Assembly (NCBI RefSeq): GCF_000003815.2
Contig: NW_023365886.1
Location: 62,001-126,000 of the forward strand
Direction of reading: 5' to 3'
Length of the DNA: 64,000 bases
Origin: Branchiostoma floridae
Taxonomy: Eukaryota; Chordata; Leptocardii; Amphioxiformes; Branchiostomatidae
Under the pieces are notes generated by a model. It did not search any database and was not told the DNA's origin. It saw only the letters and a program-made list of their open reading frames with translations. The translations under genes were made by a program, and so were the position numbers. Shown here piece by piece: positions 9,669 to 22,230 of this stretch; position 1 is the first letter of the stretch; each line of letters begins with the position of its first letter.

Positions 9669-12600
9669 TTAGTTCTGCACATAGTAGATGATCTCGTTTG
9701 TGTCGTATCCTGTCACAGCGAATGCCTTCCCATCGGGACTGGTGAACTTGCCTCCACACAGCTGTATGTCTGTCACACACTCCGAATGAACATGTTCGAC
9801 CTACGTAAAAACATTACACATTAAAATTGTAACCAAAATCCTGTCCTGAGCTATGAACATAATTAAGACAAAGCAAAGGCACATGTACCAGACAATAGAA
9901 CTTGGACTTGGTAATTTAGCATCAACTACATGTATACCTTTTGGAACCTCACATGTACTTACCTCTGTTGTGTATCCCTTTTTGAGCTGCCAAATGCGGG
10001 CATATGAATCTTCACTTGCTGATATTAGCTGCAGAAAATAAAGCATGGTTTCAGTGCCGCATGCAATACATAACATTATATGGTATAAACTCTTTATTAC
10101 ACTGCATGCACATGAAACAAGGTCCAGGCCACACATCAGCACCAATCCACAACACTTACCAATCCAGATTCTGGTAACATGTCCAGAGAGCTGATCCAAC
10201 GAGCGTGGGCACACACCTCAGCATGGATGTTACCAGTTTCTGCGCCAAAGAGGCGGATGTGACCGGTACTGTACGCTGCTATGACTGTATCCTTCCACAG
10301 ACATACGCAGCAGGCTGGGTTCCTGTTGGAATACCGAGGGTGACAAGGAAGTTATAGCAACTGGCTTTTGCAGAACAACATGAATGTGTGGACATGGCGA
10401 CAGTTCCCATTTTAATTCAAGATTCTGACTTCTGGGCTGGTAGCTCCGGCCACTCCCAGGATAAATAAAGGCAGCTTTGAGGTGAAAATTTTCTGACCAC
10501 AGCAAAGCTATAAAATGGTTTAATAACATACATTGGAAATCAGATATATGCTAGTTGAAGCAAATATGCCACAGCATATTTTTTATTCTTATTAAAAGAC
10601 ATACCGGCTCCCGGAGATTCGTGTCACTTCCACAAATTTTGGTCCTTTCCACACGATGATATTTCCACTGTCGTCAGCAGTGACAACAGTGTCACCCGTG
10701 TGCCCAGTACTGGTGATGTCAGTGATAGCTGAGGAATGACCCTTCATGGTCTCTGTTAATGTCACATTCGGACCCTTGGGAGGAATGTTGAAGCACAGCA
10801 CATTGCCCGAGGAAGTACCTAATATGTGAGAGGCAGAAAAAAATCCATCTTTATCACAAATGAAAGATCGAAATGTTGGTTGTAATTTCATTTTTCCGAA
10901 TCATCACAAATTCACATCGCCCAATTGTTTTTTTAACAGATATTCTCAATTTTAACGGTGCACACACCAGTTCTTCCGCGACAGGGGTCCGAGCTAGTGC
11001 GCGAGAAAAAAGTGACGAAAGGCTTCCGAGGGTCCATGTTTGAGTTGACATTTCTCATTATTTCCTGCGAAATGACATTAAACGGTTACATGGCTGAAAA
11101 GCGTAGGAAATGGTGTGTTTTCGGTGCAAATTGTGTTTTGGTCCGCGTCTTACTTCCGGGATATTCCTACGCCTGAATGTGATTAGGCTCGTGACCTAGA
11201 TTAACCTCTGAAGCGCTGTGTTAAGCCTAGTTGTAATGCCGCGCGCCGTGGACGATTAAAAAAACTGTAGTACTAGAATTTTCTTTATAATTAGCTGGAT
11301 TACTCGTTAGGTTTTCCTCTTTCTGACAGTATCAGTCGTGTTTGCCGGAAAAATCATCTTCATGTTTTTCTTTCAATGCCAAAATGCCCGATTTTTTGCA
11401 TTATTTTTTACATGAAAATAATGTTTTTTCCCTCTAATTTTTTAAAATCAGAGAAGTTGAAGGATCGAAACTTAGTTTGTCTTGTAGCTAAAGGAATATG
11501 CTTTCACCAGATATACAGTTATTTTGCTTCAGGATAATTCCCTGGTAGAGCTGGTCGCTAGACTTTAGGGTATGCCGCCTCCAATTGAAACCCCAAATAA
11601 ACTGGTGTGTGCCCCCTTATGCACATACAGCTGCATTACATCAAAGCAAAAAAGACATCCCATCAATATGTTTACAATTACACCTTTATCTTCAAAATTG
11701 CAATTAAAATTTTCTTCTTCCAGGTCAACTATGTCCCATTCACAAATTATTTCCTTCCCAACAAACAAATCATTTTCCTCTCCAGTACACTTCCATGATG
11801 TCCATGACATGAGGTACGATATCCTTGCCAAAGCAAATAGCTTTACTAACCAACACAGATGAGGTTCCCTGCTACAGGTGCAACACCTCTTGCAAATGTG
11901 CTGTATCCTGGGAGGGAAAACAAGTACAATTAGGTCACACATTCATGATGGAGGAGAGAGAAAATTGCAGCCAGTTTTCTGAAAAGTGTTAAATGACATC
12001 CTGTATACCACCCATAGGTATTGCTGGTGCAGTCATTTGTGGTCCAAGAGATCTGCTTAATGCAGCATAGGCTCTACTTGAGTGTAAATTGTATCTTTTG
12101 TTATAATACAGGCACCATCAAATGTACTTATCACTTACCACTGACGCTCTCTGCAGCTCCTAGGGCATGCCAGAACACCATGATGGCCCCGTCCTGTTCA
12201 AATATCTGTCAACACAAACAGCAGCAATTCACATCTACTTTGGTCTTTTCAATATATATTTTATTTCTCCATAGGGTGATGTATATGCCTTTGGTTCATT
12301 TTCTATATGCCAGAGTAAAAGGTCTTTGATTTCATATTTCATGAAGTAATGCACTGAGACATGAAACTGCAGTGTGCTTCTATTGCACTAGGGGGCATTG
12401 CTTCAAATGTGCCATATGACAGCAATTACCTATATTTCGGGGACTGAGACTCGTAGTTAAGGCCATGTTGATTTGATTATATGGATGACATCCTCTGATC
12501 CTCCCAAACTGATGCGAGCGAGCGAATAAAAAAAAAGTTTGGCCAAAAAAAAAAGTTGCCTTCAGTATGAAATCAAAGTGGCCAGGAAGGTTGAACAGAG

Positions 12601-14482
12601 GACTAAACACACATAGTATGGTTTACCAACAGTTAGGTGTAGGGACCAGTACATCATACGGGTGCAAAACATTTTTTTCTTGGACCATTCTGAAAAAAGC
12701 AGACCTGAAAAAAAATCAGAGGAACAGGTTTCGCCAATTACAAAATGGACACACTATGTCGGCAGGCATTTGGGGTCTTACCGGGGGCCAAGAAGACAAC
12801 AAGAGCGAAGTCATGTAGAGTTTATAGTCAATTGTACCAGGTTTCTACAATCAAAGGTACAGAGACAGTTAGCCTTTATCATATGGAGATAGGATTTTAA
12901 AATGCCAGTGGGAGTCTAATAATCCACCAAACAGATTCCTTTGTAGCAAAATTGACCAATTACCATTGTTTTGAGTATTGCCAGTTCTCAAGTTTCCACA
13001 GACGGAAGTTCAGGTGGAAATGATCCTCTGGACCTGAATTTTCTGTACTGGTACCTCCCCCTGGCAACAATAGATTTTTTTTTTCTTTCTGCCCTTTCAC
13101 ATCTTTGAATTTAGATTTATTTTGGCATTCTATGGCATTAGTTATCTGTTTTCTGATACTTTTTTTTTCATTCTACGGAATATTTGTGCTCATTTTACAG
13201 CGGCTTTGCACAATTTATTGTGTGGTTGAAAACTTTTTTTTTTTGGAAACGGCCGAAAATTGGTGCGACCGCGGATGTCATCCATCATACTAGTAATCAA
13301 ATCAATATGGCCTAAGTGGTTAAGTGAACTTTTTTTAAAAAGATTTGCCAGAAAGTTGTCACAAATGTAACCTAACTTTGTACATGAATATATGACGTGA
13401 ACTCCAACTGGTTATTCCTAAGGTTGCTAAACAATTAAAACAATACAAACCTGCACTCCCTTCTGTGATGTAATGACAAGCAGGTTTCGTGTTGCCAGTT
13501 GACACCATTTGGCCTGAAAATGATTGCATAGTAGATTCATTGAAAGTCCTATTCTATAATTCTCATAACATTGCTGTTGGTTAAATCACAGCTTCATTAT
13601 AAGCCTTCATAGTATGATCAAGGAGCTTATAAACCTCTGTATTACTGCTGGCTGAATCTTTCTGCTGCTTTGTGGTTAGCAAGCAAAAGTATTGAGCCAG
13701 TGGTCACTACAGAGGATGCTATCAAGGCCAGTGCTACCTGAGCTTTACTGTACGATACTAACTGTTACTGTTCTAGCAGAAAGCAATTAAACGGAAAAAT
13801 ATTAACAATTGTATAATTAAGGTAACAAGTCTTGAAAGCAATCTACGATGGATGCAATTCAGTTTAGATCTGCTATGTCTAAAGAAAGGGTTACTCAAGG
13901 GCCTGAAGGAGGTATTGTATGGGTTTGAAAAATAATTATTTGTTTGGTCCCACCTGTAGAACCATGGACCCTGTGTGCTGTCCAGCCTCCCGGCAGGTAA
14001 CCTGTATCAACAATTGGGAACTGCAATGAGTTTGAGGATAACTGCATACTCAGTATACATAACCAGAACACATCAAATACATACAACCATAAATCATACC
14101 AAAAGGCTGCAAATGTTTTGTTGATAATTTTGGCCTAAAAATAACGTTTTCAAAATGACCCCAAAACACAAAATTGTAGCGATTTCAGAATGAATTGGGA
14201 TGTTTCTTGACACCGTTTCTCAGATATCAAAACTAATGTGAGGATATTCAAATCAATTTGATGATCAGATGATGATGGAAATATAGCACCCACCTGTCTG
14301 TGATGGAAATTCTGCTGCCCCTCCCCTGTCACCGGCCCCGACACCGTCACCAGGTTTACCGCTGATCGGTGCACCACTGCATGGGTCGTCAGGTTCTTCT
14401 CGGGGATGCGGTTCAGAGCAAGGTTGTTGCAGAGTGCACTAGCACTTCCGCGGAGAGGAATCGTCTTGCTTTTAGAGTACAT
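9669..14482 (-). CDS. WDR54: WD repeat-containing protein 54
   Basis: Complete in nine coding exons (transcript order): 14294-14482, 13954-14001, 13451-13513, 12139-12205, 11851-11907, 10605-10818, 10160-10322, 9963-10028, 9669-9800. All have AG/GT borders and matching phase, giving 332 aa, close to the human protein (about 334). The N-terminus MYSKSKTIPLRGSASALCNN and later segments GTSSGNVLCFNIPPKGPN, VVTADDSGNIIVWKG and LISASEDSYARIWQLK match WDR54 closely. The C-terminus ends in GYDTNEIIYYVQN. The repeats form a WD40 propeller of the cytoplasmic scaffold type. Vertebrate WDR54 is linked to growth-factor receptor signalling, and its molecular role is poorly known. It is divergent from EMC6 and convergent with HEATR4. 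Its larger introns carry DNA-transposon remnants. Confidence 0.95.
10957..11614. mobile_element. TIR element in WDR54 intron
   Basis: GGTGCACACACCAGTT at 10957-10972 is mirrored by AACTGGTGTGTGCCCC at 11599-11614 (15 of 16 match). The element is about 658 bp with no convincing ORF. A diverged relative lies at 42804-43190 in a REC8 intron, sharing segments such as aaaaaagtgac, gaggtccat-like stretches and gagaccccaaataa. Confidence 0.6.
12457..13315. mobile_element. TIR element in WDR54 intron (about 0.86 kb)
   Basis: The left end TTAAGGCCATGTTGATTTG and the following GGATGACATCC are repeated in inverse orientation at 13270-13315 (GGATGTCATCC ... CAAATCAATATGGCCTAA). The interior is AT-rich with several homopolymers and no ORF of note. 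It is a non-autonomous DNA transposon within the intron between exons 13451-13513 and 12139-12205. Confidence 0.65.
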
Positions 14483-14769
14483 GTTGGTGTTTTGGGTGTT
14501 ACACAGGTGTCTGGCGTTGGTTTTCCGCAGGAACTATGTGTTTAGATTAGTCCCCGCACGGCTTCATGGGATTGATTTAGCTGTTCAATATGAAGTACTT
14601 ACTGCCTAAAATATTTCTTCCCATATATATAAATCATCAGTATAATGAAAAAGAAAACAAAAGCCAACATACAAAGACAAATCATAAAAAGTAATTTATC
14701 TTCATTTAATTCATTTTTCATACTTTATATTGACATGTTGAGACTGTTGTAGCAGGATCGTTGAATGTA
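14483..14769. promoter_or_regulatory. WDR54/EMC6 divergent intergenic region
   Basis: Only 287 bp separate the two initiator ATGs, which face away from each other, so the segment must hold both 5' UTRs and probably a shared promoter. The WDR54 side is GC-richer and the EMC6 side is AT-rich. I see no clear TATA box positioned for either gene. Confidence 0.6.
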
Positions 14770-16210
14770 ATGTCAGCGGACTGCCCTGTAGAAGAAGATA
14801 TGAAGATGGCAGGCATGGGTCGGCGAGGTTTGAAGCTGAGTCAAATCAAGCCTCAGGAGGCTTACAGGTACGGTTTCCTGTCACATATCCGCTCAGAGAG
14901 AATATCGGTGGCCCATGTACTTTTTGGTCTAAGAAAAGTGTGTCAACACATTCGCTGTAGATGTATATTCAAAGACCAATTCTGTGACATCACAGCCCCC
15001 CTCCCCCATCTTGTGTTTTTCGATTCAGCTCTTCAGGTCTCATTGATGAGTTTCTTCTTCCCATAGACTTCTATGTATTAATTCGTGGTTTAAATGGGCG
15101 CCTTCATAATGAAGCTACGTGAAATTTCAGCAGATTTTTCATTCTATGTCGAGCACATTTACCCTATATCGTGGGAAAAAATTGCCAATGTAAACTATAC
15201 GTAGGAACTTTTTTTATAGCAATTACAAACTACGATTAGTCAATCCCCACAAAAGGCACTTTTTCGCTGCTATTGTACAACCGCACCACTCAGAACCCAC
15301 GACTGTGTACCTCCGACCTAGCGCGCGGCTGCAAAACTTTACCTGCTAATTTCTTCAGTTACAAATAAGCTTTCACCAATCTAACTTTTGAGATCATTTC
15401 CGCTGGCTAAAAGGGAATTTCTCACCGCTAAAAACATGTGTCCGTGCAGCCGTTCATTTTTGGCTCGGATCTCTTTTAGGGTCCCCACTCGCGGAGTAAT
15501 ACATCAATGAGACCTTCACTGCAACTGCAGAGGGTAGAGTGATTTTGTTTCGTGGCAAATGTGTTAAGAATAGTGTAAGATGTACACATTTTCCTGTATT
15601 GAATAACTCAGGTATCGAGATTGCATGTTTTTGTCTTAGATTCTCAAGGTCATGTAGCTGATGTAACAAATTATTCCATACATTTTTATGAACCTCATAT
15701 AGTATGCAGTGGTATCTATAGCTGAGGCAACTACGGCAAGGGAAAACGTTTTTACTTGTATGAAGTTGTATCATATACGGCAGGAAAACATACAGTATGA
15801 TATACGTAAATATGTTTCCCTTGCCGTAGTTGCCTCAGCTATTCTGGGCAGTTCCACTTCATGGCTACTAAACATAGCAGTTGGTTCTTTCCTTTATATC
15901 ATTGTTTTTCATACTCTGCAGTGATGCAGCCATAAGGACCAACAATGCAATCCTGGAGTTCTGCAGGACTTCCTTCTCAGGACTGTCCGGAGCCACGGCA
16001 GGTGTGCTGGGACTGACGGCCCTCTATGGATTCATCTTCTACTTTGTGGCGTCTCTGTTCATGTCCTTACTGCTGATCCTGAAGGCCGGCAGCAGCTGGG
16101 GCAGGTACTTCAAATCCCGCTGGAGGATCTTCACCAGCGGGCTGATGGGAGGACTGTTCACATACGTGTTGTCATGGACATTTGTGTACGGAATGGTTCA
16201 TGTCTATTGA
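14770..16210 (+). CDS. EMC6: ER membrane protein complex subunit 6
   Basis: Two coding exons, 14770-14867 and 15922-16210, join in phase to give 128 aa (the human protein is about 110). The second exon reads [17 protein letters not shown], then [39 protein letters not shown] and [20 protein letters not shown] at the C-terminus, a near-exact EMC6 core. Three hydrophobic segments fit its known topology. EMC6 is part of the ER insertase that places transmembrane domains and tail-anchored proteins. The start chosen is the first in-frame ATG (14770). Internal ATGs at 14800, 14806 and 14815 would give shorter N-termini nearer the vertebrate length. The N-terminal 30 residues are lineage-specific. 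Confidence 0.95.
15718..15842. mobile_element. 125-bp hairpin MITE in EMC6 intron
   Basis: A perfect 28-bp inverted repeat begins ATAGCTGAGGCAACTACGGC and ends in its exact reverse complement at 15842. The centre also pairs in part. It lies 80 bp before the EMC6 second exon. There is no coding content, and it is likely a foldback or Tc1/mariner-type MITE. Confidence 0.75.
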
Positions 16211-18198
16211 TCAGGATTCTCATAGGTGAAATCTTCATCCTCATGGACAGATGCCAAGCAAAACCTTTGCTTACTCCCCCTTGACATTACTGTGTTTATT
16301 TCTTCATGAGGATGTGATGCATCATTAAGATGTGAATTGCACTATCTGTACTATTGACAGATGTTAGGCTCCACACATGGACAATGCTGTAATTTTCATT
16401 TTGTTATGCAAGGTTGTGTTTTGTCATACATGTACATTATGATATTCTCTTTTATGTAAGTATAAATGTCGTCAGTAAATGCACCCTTTGACCGAAGGTT
16501 CCGGTTCTGAGTTTTTTTTACGATTTGGGGCCGATTTGACTGTCTCTGAGAAAAGCACTAGCACTTCTCAAAACATCGTTTTTCGGATAATTCAATGTTT
16601 CCGATAGAAAAGGGTGTCTTGTCGCTAAACGACAGACTCATTTGACATTTTCTGTAGAAATATTATTTTTGGTAAAAACCATAAAAATATATGCTTTTCA
16701 TCCAAAAATTGCTAATTTGGGGTCATTTTTTACAGGCCGCTACATGGTAAAAATGAATTTTCCTGGGATAATGACTAATATGGCAATGAAGGTCAAGACT
16801 TCTTCTGTATACTGAGTAACAAGGAAAAAAAGTTTTCGATACGTTTTCCGCGAGCTCCGATCGTGCTAAAACACCCAAAACGCACATAGAACGCACGATC
16901 TGGGTAATCAGGCGACGAAACCCTTTACCGCTATCGCACGCACTAATACCAGGAAGTGTTCACCGCACGATCAAATCTACGACACCATAAAACGCTACGA
17001 ACAACAAGCATTTGGAGAAGTATAAAAGATTATAGACTGCTAAAGCGATAGCCGAAAAATCTAGAGCCAAAACTATGGAGACAACCTCTGATTTGCGTCT
17101 TATTCTTAGGGACTATTTAGATATCTGGTCACTTGAAATTCCGTACCGGAACCTTAAGAGCATGATTTTCTATCTATAGTATATTCAATCGGTAATTTGT
17201 TAGAGCAGTGTTTTGAAAAATGTATAGTATAGATGATATTCATCTCCAAAATACAGACAATGACCAAGCAGATATTAGTAAAAAGCAACTGTAGAGGATC
17301 CTTGGAAAGATGTGCGTTTGCAGCAAGGTTATGTGCAGCTTTTTGTACAGGTTTCTCATTTCATGAGGACCTAGCTGGATTAAGTATGAATAACTTCTAT
17401 CTTGAAAAGTGCTGAGACTAGACACTATTGATACTATGTTGTATTAGTTTTGTATGCTGATTGCTGAACATGTTTTTGTGTGTTGTAATATCATAACTTG
17501 TACAGTATTTGAGATAATTCCATTTCATAGAAAAGTTTGTCTGAAGTGGTAGTATGTTGATATTTGCATGGAAATATTGAAAAATGATTCAGAAAGTGAT
17601 AGAAGTCAGTACTTTAATTTCTTTGTAGAAGAATATGTACATGTACAAATACAAAACTGGGACCGCATGGAACAGTTTTATTGGTCTCTATTGTAAGGCA
17701 TTATGTTGTAATGTGACAAATATCACTCTCTGCTACCTTCTGGTTTCAAACATGTAGAATTCAATATATTCAAACAATAAGAAGTGCATTTATGGTTTGG
17801 TTAAAACTTCGATATATACATTTACTGCCACTAAGAGCTGTGTTGTAGAAAACATCACCTGGCCTATGTATGGTCCATATTTTACAGCAGTCATAGTTTT
17901 GCATCCACTAAAATGGTGGCTCTGAGGAACCTGTCACAACATAGAATCAAACTTTTTTTTACATACATACAGCCAAACTTAAATTAGCGCCAAATAAGGG
18001 GAGTAGAGACACTGTCGCAATCCAGGGAACGAACTTACATCAATTGGGTAGGGATTTGTATCTTCCAAACAAGCCAAATTTGTGGCAAAACTCTTATTTT
18101 TGTTGAATCAAAAAAGAAGCCAATGATATTCAGGATTTTTTTAAATAAGATACAGAAACCCTAGACTAGAAGTAGAAGAATTCAGCTGTTATTGTTTC
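16211..18198. other. EMC6-RSPH1 intergenic / convergent 3' region
   Basis: No gene found. It holds the 3' UTR of EMC6, the inverted-repeat element at 16495-17155, and a minus-strand AATAAA near 17676 that could end RSPH1 transcripts. ORFs here are short and lack codon bias or domains. Confidence 0.5.
16495..17155. mobile_element. short-TIR element
   Basis: AAGGTTCCGGT at 16495-16505 is mirrored by ACCGGAACCTT at 17145-17155. The interior (661 bp) is AT-rich with a GC-richer block around 16850-16990 and no ORF. The terminal repeat is only 11 bp, so this is tentative. Confidence 0.4.
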
Positions 18199-20098
18199 CT
18201 AGTTCTCCCCACCCTCCTCTGCCTCAGCTGCTGGCTCCTCTGCAGGGGCCTCATCACCCCCCTCCCCTTCAGTAGGCTCTTCCGCCTCAGCATCACCCTC
18301 CTCTGCAGCTGCCTCCTCTGCTGCTGGCTCTTCCTCTGTAGCGCCCTCAGTCTGTTCAGCTGGCTTCTCTCCTGGAGGTGGGAAAGAATTCAGATCAATA
18401 CACATAAAGAAGGAAAGCCAAAATGCAGTCAAACATGGTCTCGACAACCATGCAATGGGAAAAAAAATGGTTGCTCGCCAGCCTGTCAAAATCCCTACTG
18501 CTACTGATTTTGCCATGTGTATGGAGCAATCATCTGATCATCAATTTTGGTTGTCGGTTGGGGTATGAATGTAAAAAAGCGGTTGCTTGTTGCACAAAAT
18601 GGTTAGCAGAGGGTGTTAACTATGTAAAATTGGATGGGACTGTTTTAATGTGTTTCATGGCAATTAACTGAAATCATCTGGCTAAAAATCAGACAAACAG
18701 CATGTGCAAACATATCCTTGTTTGTGACTACAGTAGACTTGATAAGTTATAGGGTCCCTACCTTCAGCTTCCTCTGGTGCAGTCTCCCCCTCTGCTGACT
18801 CGGCAGGCTCCTCTGGCTCCTGAACAGCCCTGAGTGTGATGGGGGTGATCTTTCCTGCCTTCCACTTGGGGATGGTCACCATCATGGGCTCTTCCTCCTC
18901 CTCACCTCCAGCAGCCTTGATTCAAGCACAGATATTGAGTTAACCACCAATTAATGCTGTAGTTGCAACAAGTATTCAAACTACATGTACATGCATCCTT
19001 TTTAGTGATGATATTTTTAAGTACTTCCATGTAGTAATTACTGTCACAGTAACTCGTGGAAGGCTGAAACGTCCCTGTGCTTAACCTATGGAGGACTGGG
19101 TGTCTTTCAATAGACTTTTCTACAGATTAAGACTATGCTGTCACCAGCAGCAGAACTTTGTTACATGACACCACTCGTCTGCACCCACCTGTTCCACAGC
19201 GATGTATTCTCCGTGCTGTTCACAGCCGATGTCGAAGATGTACTTTCCTGGTCCAGATGGATGACCAGCCATGAAGCTCCCCTGGTAGCGATGGTTCAGA
19301 TGGACCATCTCCCCGGCTCCATCTGGCTTCCCATTCACCCACGTGCCTACATACTTGCTTCCTGTTTCCTTGTATGTGTATGTGCCTTGCCCATGTCTTT
19401 GATGGTTTTGCCACTCCCCTTCAAAAGTGTCTCCATTTACGTAGAAGTAGACGCCATATCCATGCCGTTGATCATCCACCCAGCTGCCTTCATACTTGGA
19501 GCCGTCCGGATAGATGAAGGTGCCCTGGCCATGCTTCTTACCCTTGATGTATTCTCCTATGTAGCGTGCACCGTTCTTAAATCTGAAAAGACAGATGCCC
19601 ACTTAGGATCGATGCCAAATGACCAATTTGGATGAAACGATGAAGAGGAGCAATTCAAGAATGAGACAAAGGGGCAACTTTGTGGGAAATAAGTAACGCA
19701 GACATCACATGTTGAGATCAATGTTTTTAAAAAATTGCTTTATGTTATTTCAAATATTAATACATCTAGGCATCAATCATGATATGGTCCCAACCTCAAT
19801 TTTGCATTTATCTATGGCAGAATGGCAAACTCTTTCAGGGAAAAGACAAATGAATGAATTGATGTGTAAAGTGAGCAATCTTAGCTGTGACTCTGAATTA
19901 CCAAACAGTTTCCTTGTACCTGTACGTGCCGGACCCGTGTCTCTTGCCATGTTCGTACTGCCCCTCGTATGTGTCTCCATTGGGGAGGGTGGCCTTGCCG
20001 TAACCGTGCCTCTCGCCCTCCTCGTTTCTGTCCCCCTCGTACTCTCCCAAATACGGCCCGGCCTCTTCCTCGAACTCCTCTGAGCCTATATCAGACAT
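18199..20098 (-). CDS. RSPH1: Radial spoke head 1 homolog
   Basis: Four coding exons, 19920-20098, 19189-19582, 18762-18915 and 18199-18371, give 299 aa (human about 309). The N-terminus [20 protein letters not shown] is typical. Six or so MORN repeats follow ([96 protein letters not shown]), then an acidic [12 protein letters not shown] segment and a long Glu/Ala/Pro tail. RSPH1 belongs to the radial spoke head of motile 9+2 axonemes, and its loss causes primary ciliary dyskinesia in people. The gene is divergent from ARF6. A possible RFX X-box lies about 100 bp upstream of the ATG. Confidence 0.96.
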
Positions 20099-20199
20099 GA
20101 TGCACTACCTGTGGTTGTCAGAAGACTAGAATATACAGGATAAGATGAAGAGGACGCGTGAGCCCAACTGTACCGCTGAGAAAAATGGGCGAATGTTTT

Positions 20200-20214
20200 G
20201 TTGCTACTGGAAAC
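20200..20214. promoter_or_regulatory. candidate RFX X-box of RSPH1
   Basis: GTTGCTACTGGAAAC fits the degenerate X-box RYYNYY-N(1-3)-RNNRAC with a 3-bp spacer. It lies 102 bp upstream of the RSPH1 ATG, the usual position for X-boxes of motile-cilium genes. The palindrome is imperfect. Confidence 0.45.
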
Positions 20215-20446
20215 AACAGTCTCCTTGACATCTCGCAACCACAACAAAACGCAACGGGTATATATTGCAAACTGTGGTTTATATTTCTTTAGGTAAAGAC
20301 AACCTCAACAATATACACAAGTTATGACTAAACAACTATTTTTTAGAATCAAAAATTAGATATTTTTGACATATTATCCCATTGTTATGATACATGAAAT
20401 TTTGCTGAAACTTTTTAGTATCTATGCCATTCCAGTGTGCATTTCT

Positions 20447-20456
20447 TCTCGCGAGA
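20447..20456. promoter_or_regulatory. TCTCGCGAGA core-promoter palindrome
   Basis: An exact TCTCGCGAGA, the 10-bp palindrome found at TATA-less and often bidirectional vertebrate promoters. It lies 350 bp from the RSPH1 ATG and 365 bp from the ARF6 ATG. Confidence 0.55.
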
Positions 20457-20637
20457 AAAAGCGAGAAGGTATCCACGCCCACATTGCGCTTGCGCACATT
20501 TTAGGGCATTCCTCCGGCCTGTTCATTTTGCCTCAACGACTTTTCCGCCTCTTTTTCCTTGGATTTCTCAGGATTCCTGCTGTGTACCCGGCCAGATGTC
20601 ACCTGTACCACTCCCAGGGACCATATAGCACCCCTGG

Positions 20638-21351
<714 letters not shown>

Positions 21352-22230
21352 CTGCCTGCCCCCCACCCTCTTCATATCACCGACAGAACTTAAGAGGAAC
21401 TCCACCCCATATGGTTTAATAGCAGCGGGGGTGTAGGATGTGACTCAATTGAGTGAAACCGACATCATAGGTACCCTGTTCAAATCTCTGCCTTTTGGTC
21501 GAAATCTGCATAATTTTCAACCCCATTATGTTTTTATCTGCGTGAATATGAGAGTTAGGATCACATTTGGGTTTATAATCGTCTATTGTCTCCAGGGATA
21601 TATCTGACCTCATTTTGAATGGACATTGATAATATGTGTATTATATATGCTATAGAAAGAATAAAATGAGCCAAGGTAGAGCCCTCTTTTCCTTTGGGTG
21701 TTTGTTTTAATATTGGTTTCTGTGAATTAAATCTTGCCCTTGTGAGGTCTGTTTTCACCTGCTTGTTAAGATTTAGCATCTATTCTAATATGTGGGCACA
21801 AGCTGCAGCCCTGATTTGCTTGCAGGCATTTGTATGACTTTAACCCTTGTACATACTGTCAGAACAGAGGGACAACATTGTATAGCTGTTTAATCATAGC
21901 ACATAGGTGTAGAATTTTGGAGAGAGTAAAAAAATGACCCATCATGCTTTGTGACAAGATGTTTCCCTTAATTCTGTTCACACTAGTTATATCTGATGAA
22001 TTTCTAAGCTTCAGAACTGGTGACTGGTTTGAGAAGGTGGAGAAGTTCCAATACTGGGCGTGTCCCACTCCTGAAATGGACCTGCAGTTTTTGTGGTTAG
22101 GTGTGTTTGTTCTGAGTTAGTCACATGGACTCTGTTTCCAGCTTCTCAAACATGCTGTTTTGAAGCTAAGGGATTTCCCTCAATGTAGGGTATTTTTAGT
22201 TTGACGAGGAGGATGTATGAATAAAATTCT
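21352..22230 (+). other. ARF6 3' UTR (probable)
   Basis: Non-coding sequence after the ARF6 stop with AATAAA at about 21660 and again at about 22222. The true end could be either, or further downstream. No other feature seen. Confidence 0.45.

Noticed and set aside
15027-15523. Inverted AGGTCTCATTGATG / CATCAATGAGACCT pair in the EMC6 intron
   Set aside because: Only 14 bp, no duplication at the borders; could be a worn transposon but too weak to list as a feature.
19135-19635. 166-codon plus-strand ORF
   Set aside because: Antisense shadow of the RSPH1 MORN-repeat exon; no splice or domain support.
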